From CAZYWA01 sp964650975 [NCBI: uncultured bacterium] (GTDB lineage: Bacteria > JADJOY01), in assembly GCA_964650975.1 (NCBI GenBank), contig CAZYWA010000039.1, positions 1 to 10,712 of the forward strand: 10,712 bases of DNA, written 5' to 3'. The notes below the pieces were generated by a model. It saw only the letters and a program-made list of their open reading frames with translations, was not told the origin of the DNA and did not search any database. Of this stretch, positions 1 through 6,790 are shown piece by piece. The translations under genes were made by a program, and so were the position numbers. Numbering within the stretch: position 1 is the stretch's first letter; every line of letters begins with the position of its first letter.

Positions 1-418
1 GCGCATAGACGATCCCGGCATCGATCGCGGGAACGCTCTTGGCCCCGCCTTCCGATCCGAGGTCTGTCCCGGGTCCGACGTCGCTGGCATCAGCCGGGAA
101 GGTTGAGTCGATCGGGCGAGTCCAGAGGGTTACGCCGGTGGCCGCGTCGAGTGCCACGAGGTAATCGACGTTGTCCTCCCGGTACATCGTGACCGCCCGG
201 CCGTCGACGATGGAGATCCCGGAGTACGCGACCCCCAGTGGGCGCACCCAGGCGAGCGCGAGACTGAAGGACTGGGTGAAGACCTCGCTGGCATCCGCCC
301 GGCCGTCGTAGAAGGGGCCGCGCCAGTGGGGCCAGTCTCCAGCGCCTGCAGCGGACCGAAGAACCAGGACTGCGCAAATCGAAACGAGCGGCGACCAGCG
401 ATGGGTTGCGCGGGTCAT
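1..418 (-). CDS. PQQ-like beta-propeller repeat protein, exported, 3' end cut by window edge
   Basis: About 139 codons are visible, reading leftwards from an ATG at 418; the C-terminal part lies outside the window. Residues 8-20 form a hydrophobic stretch after basic residues, so an exported protein or signal peptide is likely. The motif W-P-H-W-R-G-P follows at about 29-35. Propeller-type repeats come next, for example L-V-A-L-D-A-A-T-G-V-T-L-W, the usual blade signature of BamB/quinoprotein-like proteins. In this family such proteins are usually extracytoplasmic and may or may not bind PQQ; the cofactor cannot be judged from this fragment. An in-frame GTG at 427 is an alternative start. It lies downstream of a second propeller gene on the same strand, about 240 bases away, so the two may be co-transcribed. 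The family is clear; the substrate is unknown. Confidence 0.8.
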   Translation of the reverse strand, partial: MTRATHRWSPLVSICAVLVLRSAAGAGDWPHWRGPFYDGRADASEVFTQSFSLALAWVRPLGVAYSGISIVDGRAVTMYREDNVDYLVALDAATGVTLWTRPIDSTFPADASDVGPGTDLGSEGGAKSVPAIDAGIVYA

Positions 419-658
419 CCTGTTCACCGTTTCTGGACTCGCTTTGAGTCGCGACGGCACCGACGCATTCGAGGATGGCGGGCACGTTAGCGTCGCCTCG
501 CGGAGCGCTCAAGGCAGCACGCGGCCCTGCCCGATACGAAAGCCGCCACCGCCACCGCCATCGACGTCGGCACGACACGACGTACCGACCGCTCGATCAC
601 CCGGAGGCGGTCGCCGCTCACGCGGCTTGGCTGCGTCGCCTCCGGGAAGGCGGGGCGG
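419..658. other. Intergenic spacer between two propeller genes
   Basis: I see no convincing gene in these 240 bases. Short open frames exist on both strands, but they are arginine/proline-rich GC-driven shadows without a ribosome binding site or recognisable domain. The stretch contains a strong inverted repeat near the end of the upstream gene (600-646) and a short run of GCCACC-like repeats around 542-561. No consensus promoter was found for the minus-strand gene starting at 418. Confidence 0.6.
600..646 (-). terminator. GC-rich hairpin after propeller gene, possible terminator or attenuator
   Basis: A perfect 10-base inverted repeat (CCCGGAGGCG at 600-609, CGCCTCCGGG at 637-646) encloses a smaller nested stem (GCCGC at 613-617, GCGGC at 622-626, four-base loop). 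It begins about 12 bases beyond the stop codon of the minus-strand propeller gene ending at 659. No run of T follows on the minus strand, so it is not a textbook intrinsic terminator. It could stabilise the 3' end or attenuate read-through into the next gene. GC-rich DNA produces such repeats by chance fairly often. Confidence 0.35.
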
Positions 659-1960
659 TCATCGCCGGATGTCGTAGCAGAGGATCTCGTCTTGATTCCG
701 GATGAAGAGCCTTCCTCCGGCAATCACCGGGATGGCCCAGATTTGGGCGCGCGGCTTCTCGATCCGGAACCGGGAGATCTCTTCGTAGGCGTCCGGTGTC
801 GGCCTGGCCAAGCTGACGACGCCTTGCTCGCTCAGCAGGTACAGCAGGCCTTCCGCCGCCGTCAGTACGCCTTTGCCGGCGGCGCGAGCTCGCCACTTGC
901 GCTCGCCGGTCTTGAAGTCGACGCACGCTAGATCGCGGTTGGAGTAGCCGTAGAGGGAGCCGTCGAGAAGCACCATTCCGCCGTAGTGATTCATCATCTC
1001 GCGGGTGAAGTAGAGCTCCTCGGCGCGGACGCCGCCCGAGCCGTCCGCGGACAGCGACAGGAGTACTCCGCCCCGATCGTAGGCGGAGCTCGCGAAGACG
1101 TGGTTCCGGTCGAGGATCGGCGTCGCACAGTTGGCGACGTCGTTGGCCACGCGCTCGTACCGCCACAATAGCTTCCCTTGCGATGCATTCACGCCGACCA
1201 GCGCGGCGGCCGTGAACTGGATGATCTGACGCACGCCCGCCACGTCCGCGACGATCGCCGACGCGTACGCGGCGCGGTCCTTGACCTCGCTCGACTGCCA
1301 GACCAGCTCGCCCGTGCTCTTGTCGAGCGCGACGATCGATCCGGACGGGCTCCCCGGCGTGACGATCACGTGATCCCCGTCGAGCAAGGGCGACTCGGCC
1401 AGCCCCCATTGAATGTTGTTTCCGCCGAATTTCTCGAAGATGTCGAGATGCCAGACGGAGTGGCCATCGGCGACGTTCAGGCACCACAGATCGCCGTTCG
1501 CACCGAGCGCCCAAAGACGGTCCCCCTCCACGGTAGGCGTACTTCTCGGTCCGTTGACCTTGTCGACGAGAAAGGGCTTGCCGGTCCGCGTGGCCCAAAG
1601 CTCCTTTCCCGTCTCCACGTCGTACGCGATGACGTACTCTCCACCGTCGCGGCTTCCCATCGTGAACACGCGACCGTGGCTGATCGCCACGCTCGAGAAC
1701 CCCTCGCCCGCGTTGACCGCCTTCCAGAGCACGGGCGGTCCGCTCGCGGGCCACTCGCGCAGCAACCCCGTTTCCTTGGAGACACCGTCGCGGTTGGGCC
1801 CGCGAAACTGAGGCCACTCGCCGTCCGCCGAGGCCCTACCGGAGGACTGCGTACCGGATCCCGAACCCGGGTCGGCCCCCGGCACATCGGGGGGAGCGAG
1901 AGTGACGAGGCACACCGCGATCGCCGTCAACCTGACCAACGCGGAACGGAAGAACCGCAT
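659..1960 (-). CDS. Exported PQQ-like beta-propeller repeat protein
   Basis: 433 residues. The N-terminus has a basic start and a hydrophobic core at about 7-22, with a plausible cleavage near Ala29, so it is probably exported to the periplasm or beyond. A Gly/Ser-rich linker follows, then W-P-Q-F-R-G-P-N-R-D-G at 49-59, a common lead-in for this group. The rest is a run of blade-like repeats with motifs such as V-I-A-Y-D-V-E-T-G-K-E-L-W, I-V-A-L-D-K-S-T-G-E-L-V-W and C-V-D-F-K-T-G-E-R-K-W, as in BamB/quinoprotein-type eight-bladed propellers. It ends with a final blade, L-F-I-R-N-Q-D-E-I-L-C-Y-D, so it looks full length. No haem c motif is present. Function could be redox, scaffolding or carbohydrate-related; nothing here decides. 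The ATG at 1960 has no strong Shine-Dalgarno, but no better start precedes the signal peptide. Confidence 0.88.
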   Translation of the reverse strand: MRFFRSALVRLTAIAVCLVTLAPPDVPGADPGSGSGTQSSGRASADGEWPQFRGPNRDGVSKETGLLREWPASGPPVLWKAVNAGEGFSSVAISHGRVFTMGSRDGGEYVIAYDVETGKELWATRTGKPFLVDKVNGPRSTPTVEGDRLWALGANGDLWCLNVADGHSVWHLDIFEKFGGNNIQWGLAESPLLDGDHVIVTPGSPSGSIVALDKSTGELVWQSSEVKDRAAYASAIVADVAGVRQIIQFTAAALVGVNASQGKLLWRYERVANDVANCATPILDRNHVFASSAYDRGGVLLSLSADGSGGVRAEELYFTREMMNHYGGMVLLDGSLYGYSNRDLACVDFKTGERKWRARAAGKGVLTAAEGLLYLLSEQGVVSLARPTPDAYEEISRFRIEKPRAQIWAIPVIAGGRLFIRNQDEILCYDIRR

Positions 1961-2084
1961 GTTTTCGCGAGCTGCGACGTGGATGGAGGAGAGGCCCGCG
2001 ATCTTCGGCGGATGATTCGATGGTCAATATATTACCGGTACTTCCATCGGCACCTCAGAGGGCATCCCCGGTTCGGACGGCAGA
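1961..2084. promoter_or_regulatory. Divergent intergenic region with AT-rich island, putative promoters
   Basis: The propeller gene (leftwards) and the FGE-like gene (rightwards) start on either side of this 124-base region. It holds the only AT-rich patch nearby, at about 2024-2034, including the palindrome AATATATT (2026-2033) followed by the palindrome TACCGGTA (2033-2040). TATATT (2028-2033, plus) and TAATAT (minus) could each act as a -10 element, so the island may serve one or both genes. No good -35 match was found at the usual spacing in either direction. The promoter call therefore rests on position and base composition only. Confidence 0.35.
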
Positions 2085-2993
2085 ATGGGCGACTCGGCGC
2101 ACCTCCGCAGGGGGAGAGCAAGTCGAAGGTACGCACTCGGAGGATTGCTCCTCCTCGGAGCGCTCGCCGGAAGCGGGATGGCGCGCTTCTTCGTGGAGCA
2201 CCGGGGTGGAAGGGAGAGCGTCGCTCAGCTCGTGGGTCCCGGGTCGGAACGCGCGGTGGTGGACGCCGCACACGTCGGACTGGTCAAGGTACCGGCGGGG
2301 AAGTTCACGATGGGCTCGAACGATGGGGGCGTGGATGAGAAGCCGATTCACGAGGTGCACCTCGACGCGTTCTGGATCGACCGCACCGAGGTGACGGTCG
2401 AGGCGTACCGCAAGTGCGTCGATGCCGGCGGGTGCGCCGCGGCGGGCACCGGTCGTGGATGCAACTGGCGCGATGTCACGGACGGTGGCTGCGATCCGGA
2501 GAATTTCCACCGGGAAGAGCGTCCAGTGAACTGCGTGGACTGGAACCAGGCTGTGGGGTACTGCTCTTGGGCCGGAGAGCGTCTCCCGACGGAGGCGGAG
2601 TGGGAGAAGGCGGCGCGTGGGGTGGACGGTCGCACGTATCCCTGGGGAAATGCCCCGGCGAGCCGTGCCTACGCGGTGATGGACGATGGAGGTGACGACC
2701 GTGACGCCGACTCGACGCGGCCAGTGGGTTCGCTCCCCCGTGGCCGGTCCCCGTACGGTGCGCTGGACATGGCGGGCAACGTGTGGGAGTGGGTGTCGGA
2801 CTGGTACGCGAAGGACTACTACGCGAGCACCCCCTTCCGGAACCCGTCTGGGCCGTCGTCGGGTACGCAGCGAGTCGTTCGTGGCGGAGCTTGGGACGAC
2901 CACCCGGAGGGAGTGCGGGCGTCGATCCGCGATCAAGACTCGCCGACGGTTTCGAGCTACGACGTCGGGTTCCGATGCGCACGAGATTGGTAG
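2085..2993 (+). CDS. Membrane-anchored FGE/SUMF1-fold protein lacking the catalytic cysteines
   Basis: 302 residues. A basic N-terminus and a hydrophobic segment at about 16-33 suggest a signal anchor with the domain outside the cytoplasm. The FGE-sulfatase (SUMF1/EgtB-like) domain spans about 66-302, with P-A-G-K-F-T-M-G-S (70-78), R-T-E-V-T (100-104), L-P-T-E-A-E-W-E-K-A-A-R-G (167-179), Y-P-W-G-N (185-189), G-N-V-W-E-W-V-S-D-W (231-240) and a C-terminal G-F-R-C-A. True formylglycine-generating enzymes carry two copper-binding cysteines just after the R-G-G segment. Here R-G-G-A-W-D-D-H-P (266-274) has none, so sulfatase activation is unlikely. Six cysteines at 111-160 could form disulfides, fitting an exported protein. 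The ATG start has only a weak upstream GGACGG. The glycosyltransferase follows almost without gap. The substrate or ligand is unknown. Confidence 0.87.
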   Translation: MGDSAHLRRGRASRRYALGGLLLLGALAGSGMARFFVEHRGGRESVAQLVGPGSERAVVDAAHVGLVKVPAGKFTMGSNDGGVDEKPIHEVHLDAFWIDRTEVTVEAYRKCVDAGGCAAAGTGRGCNWRDVTDGGCDPENFHREERPVNCVDWNQAVGYCSWAGERLPTEAEWEKAARGVDGRTYPWGNAPASRAYAVMDDGGDDRDADSTRPVGSLPRGRSPYGALDMAGNVWEWVSDWYAKDYYASTPFRNPSGPSSGTQRVVRGGAWDDHPEGVRASIRDQDSPTVSSYDVGFRCARDW

Positions 2994-3007
2994 CCCGCTT
3001 CTCGCGA

Positions 3008-3721
3008 ATGAATGCCCCCGGATCATCCGCGGCGCGAGGCTTCGTGCCCGTCACGGCGATCATCGCAGCGCGTAATGAGGCGCCCGCGATTGCCGAGGTC
3101 GTGCGCGGGGTCTCGGCTGTCTTGCCGCCGGAAAGCGAAGTGCTCGTGATGGACGACGGTTCCTCCGACGGAACCGCCGAGTGCGCGCGGGCTGCCGGTG
3201 CACGAGTCATCCGCCGTGCATCACCGCATGGCAAAGGGCTCGCGCTGCGCGACGGCTTGGCCGCGGCCCGCGGTGACATCCTCGTGTTCCTCGACGGCGA
3301 TGGTCAGGACCCGCCGGAGGACGTCACCCGGCTCCTGGCGGCGCTCGCCCCCGACGTCGATCTGGTGAACGGCTCGAAGTTCCTCGGTACCTGCCGCGAA
3401 GGAGCGATCAGTCGCATCAACCGTGTCGGGAATCGCTTCATGACGGGCCTGGTGAACGTGCTCTTCGGCACGGCACTGACCGATACGCAGTCGGGTTTCC
3501 GGGCGGTGCGCCGGTCGTCCCTCGCCGGCTTCGCGCTGCGCGCGACCGAGTACGAGATCGAGACCGAGATGCTGCTGCGCGGACTGCGCCGCGGATGGAC
3601 CGTTCGCGAGATCGGGGTCACCAGGGATCGCCGCGCCGCGGGACGTTCGGGATTCCGCCGGGTGCGAAACGGATTGCGAATTCTCGCCGTCATCCTCGCG
3701 TTGCGCTGGGCTCGGAACTAG
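3008..3721 (+). CDS. Family 2 glycosyltransferase, polyprenyl-phosphate sugar synthase type
   Basis: 237 residues from the ATG at 3008; another in-frame ATG at 2975 would add 11 residues and overlap the upstream gene. The GT-A/GT2 domain starts at V-T-A-I-I-A-A-R-N-E (15-24). The nucleotide-binding motif D-D-G-S-S-D-G-T is at 49-56 and the metal-binding D-G-D-G-Q-D-P at 96-102. Then come N-R-V-G-N-R-F (138-144), D-T-Q-S-G-F-R-A (159-166) and E-I-E-T-E-M (183-188). This pattern is typical of DPM1/dolichyl- or undecaprenyl-phosphate hexose synthases, which move a sugar from a nucleotide donor to a lipid carrier at the cytoplasmic membrane face. The lipid acceptor is an inference. There is no C-terminal transmembrane domain, so it is the short soluble form. 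It could supply lipid-linked sugar to a GT-C enzyme such as the gene at 9390. Confidence 0.88.
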   Translation: MNAPGSSAARGFVPVTAIIAARNEAPAIAEVVRGVSAVLPPESEVLVMDDGSSDGTAECARAAGARVIRRASPHGKGLALRDGLAAARGDILVFLDGDGQDPPEDVTRLLAALAPDVDLVNGSKFLGTCREGAISRINRVGNRFMTGLVNVLFGTALTDTQSGFRAVRRSSLAGFALRATEYEIETEMLLRGLRRGWTVREIGVTRDRRAAGRSGFRRVRNGLRILAVILALRWARN

Positions 3722-5514
3722 CCAGGCTCACCGGCCCGTCGCACCAGCAAGTCGCCGAGCAGCATCAAGTCGACACCCGAGGCTCGGAAGGTGCGCACCG
3801 CGTCCTCGGCGGAGGCCACGATCGGTTCGCCGTGCAAGTTGAAGCTGGTGTTCATCGCGACTCCGTGTCCGGTGCTGGTTCTCAGCGCTTCCAATATCCG
3901 CGCCATTCGCGGGGCGCGCTCGGAGTCCACGGCCTGCACTCGCGCGGTGCCGTCGACGTGCACCGCGGCCGGATACCGCTCCTGCATCCATGGCGTGGTG
4001 CCGAGAGCCACGGTCATGTGCTCCGCGGTTCGCTCGAGCCCGGCTGGCGCCTCGAGGCAGCGTGGAAGCTCGCCGGCGAGCACCGCGGGAGCGAACGGCA
4101 TATGAGGCGGCCGGCGCAGCGCGCGTCCGACGTGCACGGCCAGCTCGGGTCGGCGTGCATCGAAGAGCAACGAGCGGTGGCCGAGCGCACGCGGTCCGAA
4201 CTCCATGCGCCCCGCCACCACCGCGACCGTCAGCCCCGACGCGATGGCGCGCGCCACCGCGGCGGCTACGTCGCACGGCGGCTCCGGTGTCAGTCCGGCC
4301 CGCGCCAGCGAGTCGGCAGCCTCCCTGGGGTGGATGTCCGGACCGTAGTAGACGCCGCCGTGCTGTTGCGGGCGCCCGCCGAGTCCTCGCCCCCCGAGCG
4401 CGGCGCCCACGCAAAGACCATCGTCGCTCATGGCGGGAAAGACCTGCACTTCCTCGATCTGCGGCAGCCGCTTGAGCCGCGGCGCGAGGCGGACGTTGGC
4501 GAAGAGCCCGCCGGCGCAGGCCACGCGAAGCGTCCGCGAGCCCGTGGTGAACGGCGCGATGGCGGATCGCACCCAGCGCGCAGCGGCGGCCTCGACGCGG
4601 TCCTGGAGCGCGCGCGCGACGTCGCTCGGCTCGGCGTTCCCGACCGCACGGCGCAGCGGCCCCGCGAGCTGCTTGCGGTCGACGGTGAAGGCCTCGTGCG
4701 GTCCGCGAAGCTCGTCGCACGGCTCCGGAATTCGAATCACGCTCGCGAGCAGCGCTGCGAACGGGCCAGGATCGCCGCTCGCGGCGAGCGCCGTGACTTG
4801 TCCCTCTTCGCCTTCGGCGAACCCGAGGGCATGGCACACCGCGCCGTAGACGAGGCCCAGGCTCTGGGTCCAGGGCAACTCGGCGATACGTCGCAGCCTG
4901 GCATCTCCCGAGCCCTCCCGCACGACCTCGCTCACCGATCCCGCGAGGCCGTCGCCGAATCCGTCGAGCGTCACCACCAACTCCGCCGTTGCCGAGTCGC
5001 GGCTGCGCGGCTCGCGCTGGCCTCCGAAGCCCGCACCGAAGGCTGCGGCGAGCGAATGCGCCTGGTGGTGCTCCATCGCGTCGACGCGCGCCCGTCGAAC
5101 TCCGCTGTGCTCACCAAGACGCCGCACCAGAGCCGCCCGGCCCACGCTGGCCTCGAATGCGCGCCAGCCAGGCAGCCGGGCGCTGCCATTTTCCAGTCGT
5201 GCCTCCAGCCGCGCGGCCAGCGCCAGCGGCCCGCCGCCCTCGTCGCCGCGACGGTAGCGGCCGTCGAAGAGCCGCGTCCCCGCGCGCCCCCAGCGGGTGG
5301 CGTAGACGACCTGTTCGACGTCGTCCGGGGTGGCTCCCGAGATCGAGAGGCAGGCCGCGATCGACAGCCGTGGGAACCCGCGCTCACGCTTGCGGCGCGT
5401 GAGACGCTCCTCGCTGACGGCGGCGAGGACTCGCCCGTCGTGCGCGAGCGCGGCCCCGGCGCCGTGGCCGTCGTGAATTCCGAGGGTGAGGCCGCTGGGC
5501 GAGGGTCGAGCCAC
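3718..5514 (-). CDS. O-carbamoyltransferase, NodU/CmcH/TobZ family
   Basis: 598 residues, close to the usual family length. Enzymes of this family transfer a carbamoyl group from carbamoyl phosphate, through carbamoyl-AMP, to a hydroxyl on a sugar or natural product. The N-terminal Kae1-like domain begins L-G-I-H-D-G-H-G (11-18) with V-S-E-E-R-L-T-R-R-K (33-42). It has the H-H-Q-A-H metal motif at 149-153, D-G-F-G-D-G at 184-189 and A-G-G-L-F-A-N-V-R-L at 334-343. The C-terminal YrdC-like part has E-F-G-P-R-A-L-G-H-R-S-L (438-449) and N-T-S-F-N-L-H-G-E-P-I-V (555-566). All main motifs are present, so it is probably active. The start is GTG at 5514: it sits at the expected distance before the first domain strand, and an in-frame stop lies upstream. 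It is convergent with the glycosyltransferase and divergent from the toroid gene. The substrate is unknown. Confidence 0.92.
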   Translation of the reverse strand: MARPSPSGLTLGIHDGHGAGAALAHDGRVLAAVSEERLTRRKRERGFPRLSIAACLSISGATPDDVEQVVYATRWGRAGTRLFDGRYRRGDEGGGPLALAARLEARLENGSARLPGWRAFEASVGRAALVRRLGEHSGVRRARVDAMEHHQAHSLAAAFGAGFGGQREPRSRDSATAELVVTLDGFGDGLAGSVSEVVREGSGDARLRRIAELPWTQSLGLVYGAVCHALGFAEGEEGQVTALAASGDPGPFAALLASVIRIPEPCDELRGPHEAFTVDRKQLAGPLRRAVGNAEPSDVARALQDRVEAAAARWVRSAIAPFTTGSRTLRVACAGGLFANVRLAPRLKRLPQIEEVQVFPAMSDDGLCVGAALGGRGLGGRPQQHGGVYYGPDIHPREAADSLARAGLTPEPPCDVAAAVARAIASGLTVAVVAGRMEFGPRALGHRSLLFDARRPELAVHVGRALRRPPHMPFAPAVLAGELPRCLEAPAGLERTAEHMTVALGTTPWMQERYPAAVHVDGTARVQAVDSERAPRMARILEALRTSTGHGVAMNTSFNLHGEPIVASAEDAVRTFRASGVDLMLLGDLLVRRAGEPG

Positions 5515-5643
5515 GTCGAAGCCGCGGAGCCGAAGCGGCTCGAGGCATCACGAGCCGAAGGCGGGCGATCCGGCGGCGGGGAGGAGCCGCCGGCCGGGGC
5601 GTCCTATAATAGCGCGCCCGCGAGGCCGATCGGAGATCCCAGG
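5515..5643. promoter_or_regulatory. Divergent promoter region with consensus TATAAT and repeats
   Basis: These 129 bases lie between the carbamoyltransferase (leftwards) and the toroid-like gene (rightwards). On the plus strand a perfect TATAAT occurs at 5605-5610, about 33 bases before the GTG at 5644, which suits a -10 element for the right-hand operon. The -35 position (about 5582-5587) reads AGGAGC and does not match TTGACA, so an activator or another sigma factor may be needed. A ribosome binding site GGAG lies at 5632-5635, eight bases before the GTG. A perfect 8-base inverted repeat (5570-5593) overlaps the -35 position. GAGCCGAAG occurs twice, at 5527-5535 and 5552-5560. Confidence 0.5.
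5570..5593. repeat. Inverted repeat over the -35 position, possible operator
   Basis: CCGGCGGC (5570-5577) and GCCGCCGG (5586-5593) are perfect inverted copies separated by eight purines. The repeat ends 11 bases before the TATAAT at 5605, so a bound regulator would cover the -35 region. It could equally be a chance hairpin in GC-rich DNA, as no regulator gene lies next to it. Confidence 0.3.
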
Positions 5644-6732
5644 GTGCAGAGCACGTCCGCCGTCCCCGCCCGATTCGAGACCCTGCCGCCGTCGCTCCCC
5701 TCGTCGTTTGCGGACGTCGAGCGCATGGCCGCGTGGCTTGCAAGCCCCGCGGTTCGCGACCGCGACGGGATGCTCCGGAGCTGGTGCAATCCTCGCCGGC
5801 CCGGTTACCGGTATGCGGAAGCGACCGGCTACGCGGTGCGCGGCTGGCTCGACCTCCACCGCCGGTCCGGCGAGCGACGGTGGCTCGCCGAGGCCCGGCG
5901 CAGCGCCGAGGCGCTCTTCGAAGCGATGGACCCCGCAACGGGTGCCTTCGGCCGCGGCGAGCACCTGTACGCCTTCGACACCGCGGTGTGCGCGTCGGCG
6001 CTGCTGGATGCGACCACGATCGAGGGCGGCGCCTCCGCCGCGCGGCTGGCTCTGGTGCGGCGAGCGCTCGATTTCGTCGCAGGGTGCCTCGCGCGAGGAG
6101 TGGGCTCGATCCGCCGAGAAGACGGGCGGCCTCCGTCCGGTCCGGAGCGCTGGTCGCACGCATTCGGCCCGCACCTCATCAAGAGCGTCGCGGTGCTCGC
6201 GAAGGCGCGTGCTCGGGGCGTATCGTGGGATTGCGAGGTCGACTTGGGGCGCGTCGCTCGGGAGCTCTGCGAGCGGAGTTTCGATGGCTCGGGCTTTCGG
6301 ATTCCCGGGCCTGACGCCGCGGTCTACCTTCACTCGCACTGCTACGCCGTCGAGGGGATGCTCGAGCTCGAGCGTGCCGGGTACGCGCCGAGCCATGCCA
6401 CTCGCGGAACGGTCGTCGCCGGCACCGCGTGGCTCGCGGCGCGCCAGGGGCCGGACGGCGCGGTGCCACGCTGGTGGGGACGGCCCGGGGACTCGGCGGA
6501 TCGTGCCGCGGACGCTACCGCGCAGGCCGTGCGGCTCTGGTGCGTCGTCGACCCGGACCGGTTTCGCGACAACGTGGAGCGCGGTCTCGAGTTCATCGGC
6601 CAGCTCGGGGATTCGTCGGGCGGCGTGCGCTACACCCCGGAGCACGACGATCTCAACTCCTGGACTACGGTTTTCGCCATGCAGGCGCACTTGCTGAACC
6701 GCTTCGGGCCGGGGACCGACTCGATCGCATGA
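5644..6732 (+). CDS. Helical (alpha/alpha) toroid-like protein of unknown function
   Basis: 362 residues from GTG at 5644, chosen for its GGAG at eight bases and the TATAAT upstream; an ATG at 5725 is an alternative but would remove a plausible first helix. The reading frame stays open far upstream, but only as the antisense of the carbamoyltransferase. The protein shows repeated helix-pair patterns with aromatic/Gly turns: Y-A-E-A-T-G-Y-A-V-R-G-W-L-D-L (57-71), L-Y-A-F-D-T-A-V-C-A-S-A-L-L (108-121), H-S-H-C-Y-A-V-E-G-M-L (230-240) and L-N-S-W-T-T-V-F-A-M-Q-A-H-L (337-350). This layout recalls (alpha/alpha)6 barrels such as the N-acylglucosamine 2-epimerase group and six-hairpin glycosidases, so a carbohydrate-active or lyase/epimerase role is possible. 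I do not recognise a specific family. No signal peptide, so cytoplasmic. It is the first gene of the right-hand operon. Confidence 0.8.
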   Translation: MQSTSAVPARFETLPPSLPSSFADVERMAAWLASPAVRDRDGMLRSWCNPRRPGYRYAEATGYAVRGWLDLHRRSGERRWLAEARRSAEALFEAMDPATGAFGRGEHLYAFDTAVCASALLDATTIEGGASAARLALVRRALDFVAGCLARGVGSIRREDGRPPSGPERWSHAFGPHLIKSVAVLAKARARGVSWDCEVDLGRVARELCERSFDGSGFRIPGPDAAVYLHSHCYAVEGMLELERAGYAPSHATRGTVVAGTAWLAARQGPDGAVPRWWGRPGDSADRAADATAQAVRLWCVVDPDRFRDNVERGLEFIGQLGDSSGGVRYTPEHDDLNSWTTVFAMQAHLLNRFGPGTDSIA

Positions 6733-6790
6733 CGTGCCGCTTCGAGGGCGTGCCCGGGCTCAGGTAGAATCGCGCTGGTCGAGGCCCTTG

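Noticed and set aside
542-561. GCCACC short tandem repeat
   Set aside because: Only about three imperfect copies in GC-rich spacer DNA; not a meaningful repeat.
618-1817. Long minus-strand open frame of about 400 residues
   Set aside because: It overlaps the propeller gene in another frame, is arginine-rich and has no recognisable domain; a GC-driven shadow.
1178-2338. Plus-strand open frame spanning the divergent region
   Set aside because: It is antisense to the propeller gene and overlaps the start of the FGE-like gene, with arginine-rich composition and no domain.
2085-2993. Active sulfatase-modifying enzyme
   Set aside because: The two catalytic cysteines are absent after R-G-G and no sulfatase gene is in the window.
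2055-3026. Minus-strand open frame of about 320 residues opposite the FGE-like gene
   Set aside because: The FGE-like frame has clear family motifs; this one is His/Arg/Val-rich shadow sequence.
3595-5643. Very long plus-strand open frame continuing into the toroid-like gene (over 1000 residues in total)
   Set aside because: It lies opposite the carbamoyltransferase, which has all its family motifs. The upstream part is Arg/Ala/His-rich without domains. Only the portion from the GTG at 5644 has sensible protein character.
6765-6770. TAGAAT as a -10 for the PP-loop gene
   Set aside because: Only a five-of-six match, without a convincing -35, within a 58-base gap of an apparent operon; too weak to list as a promoter.
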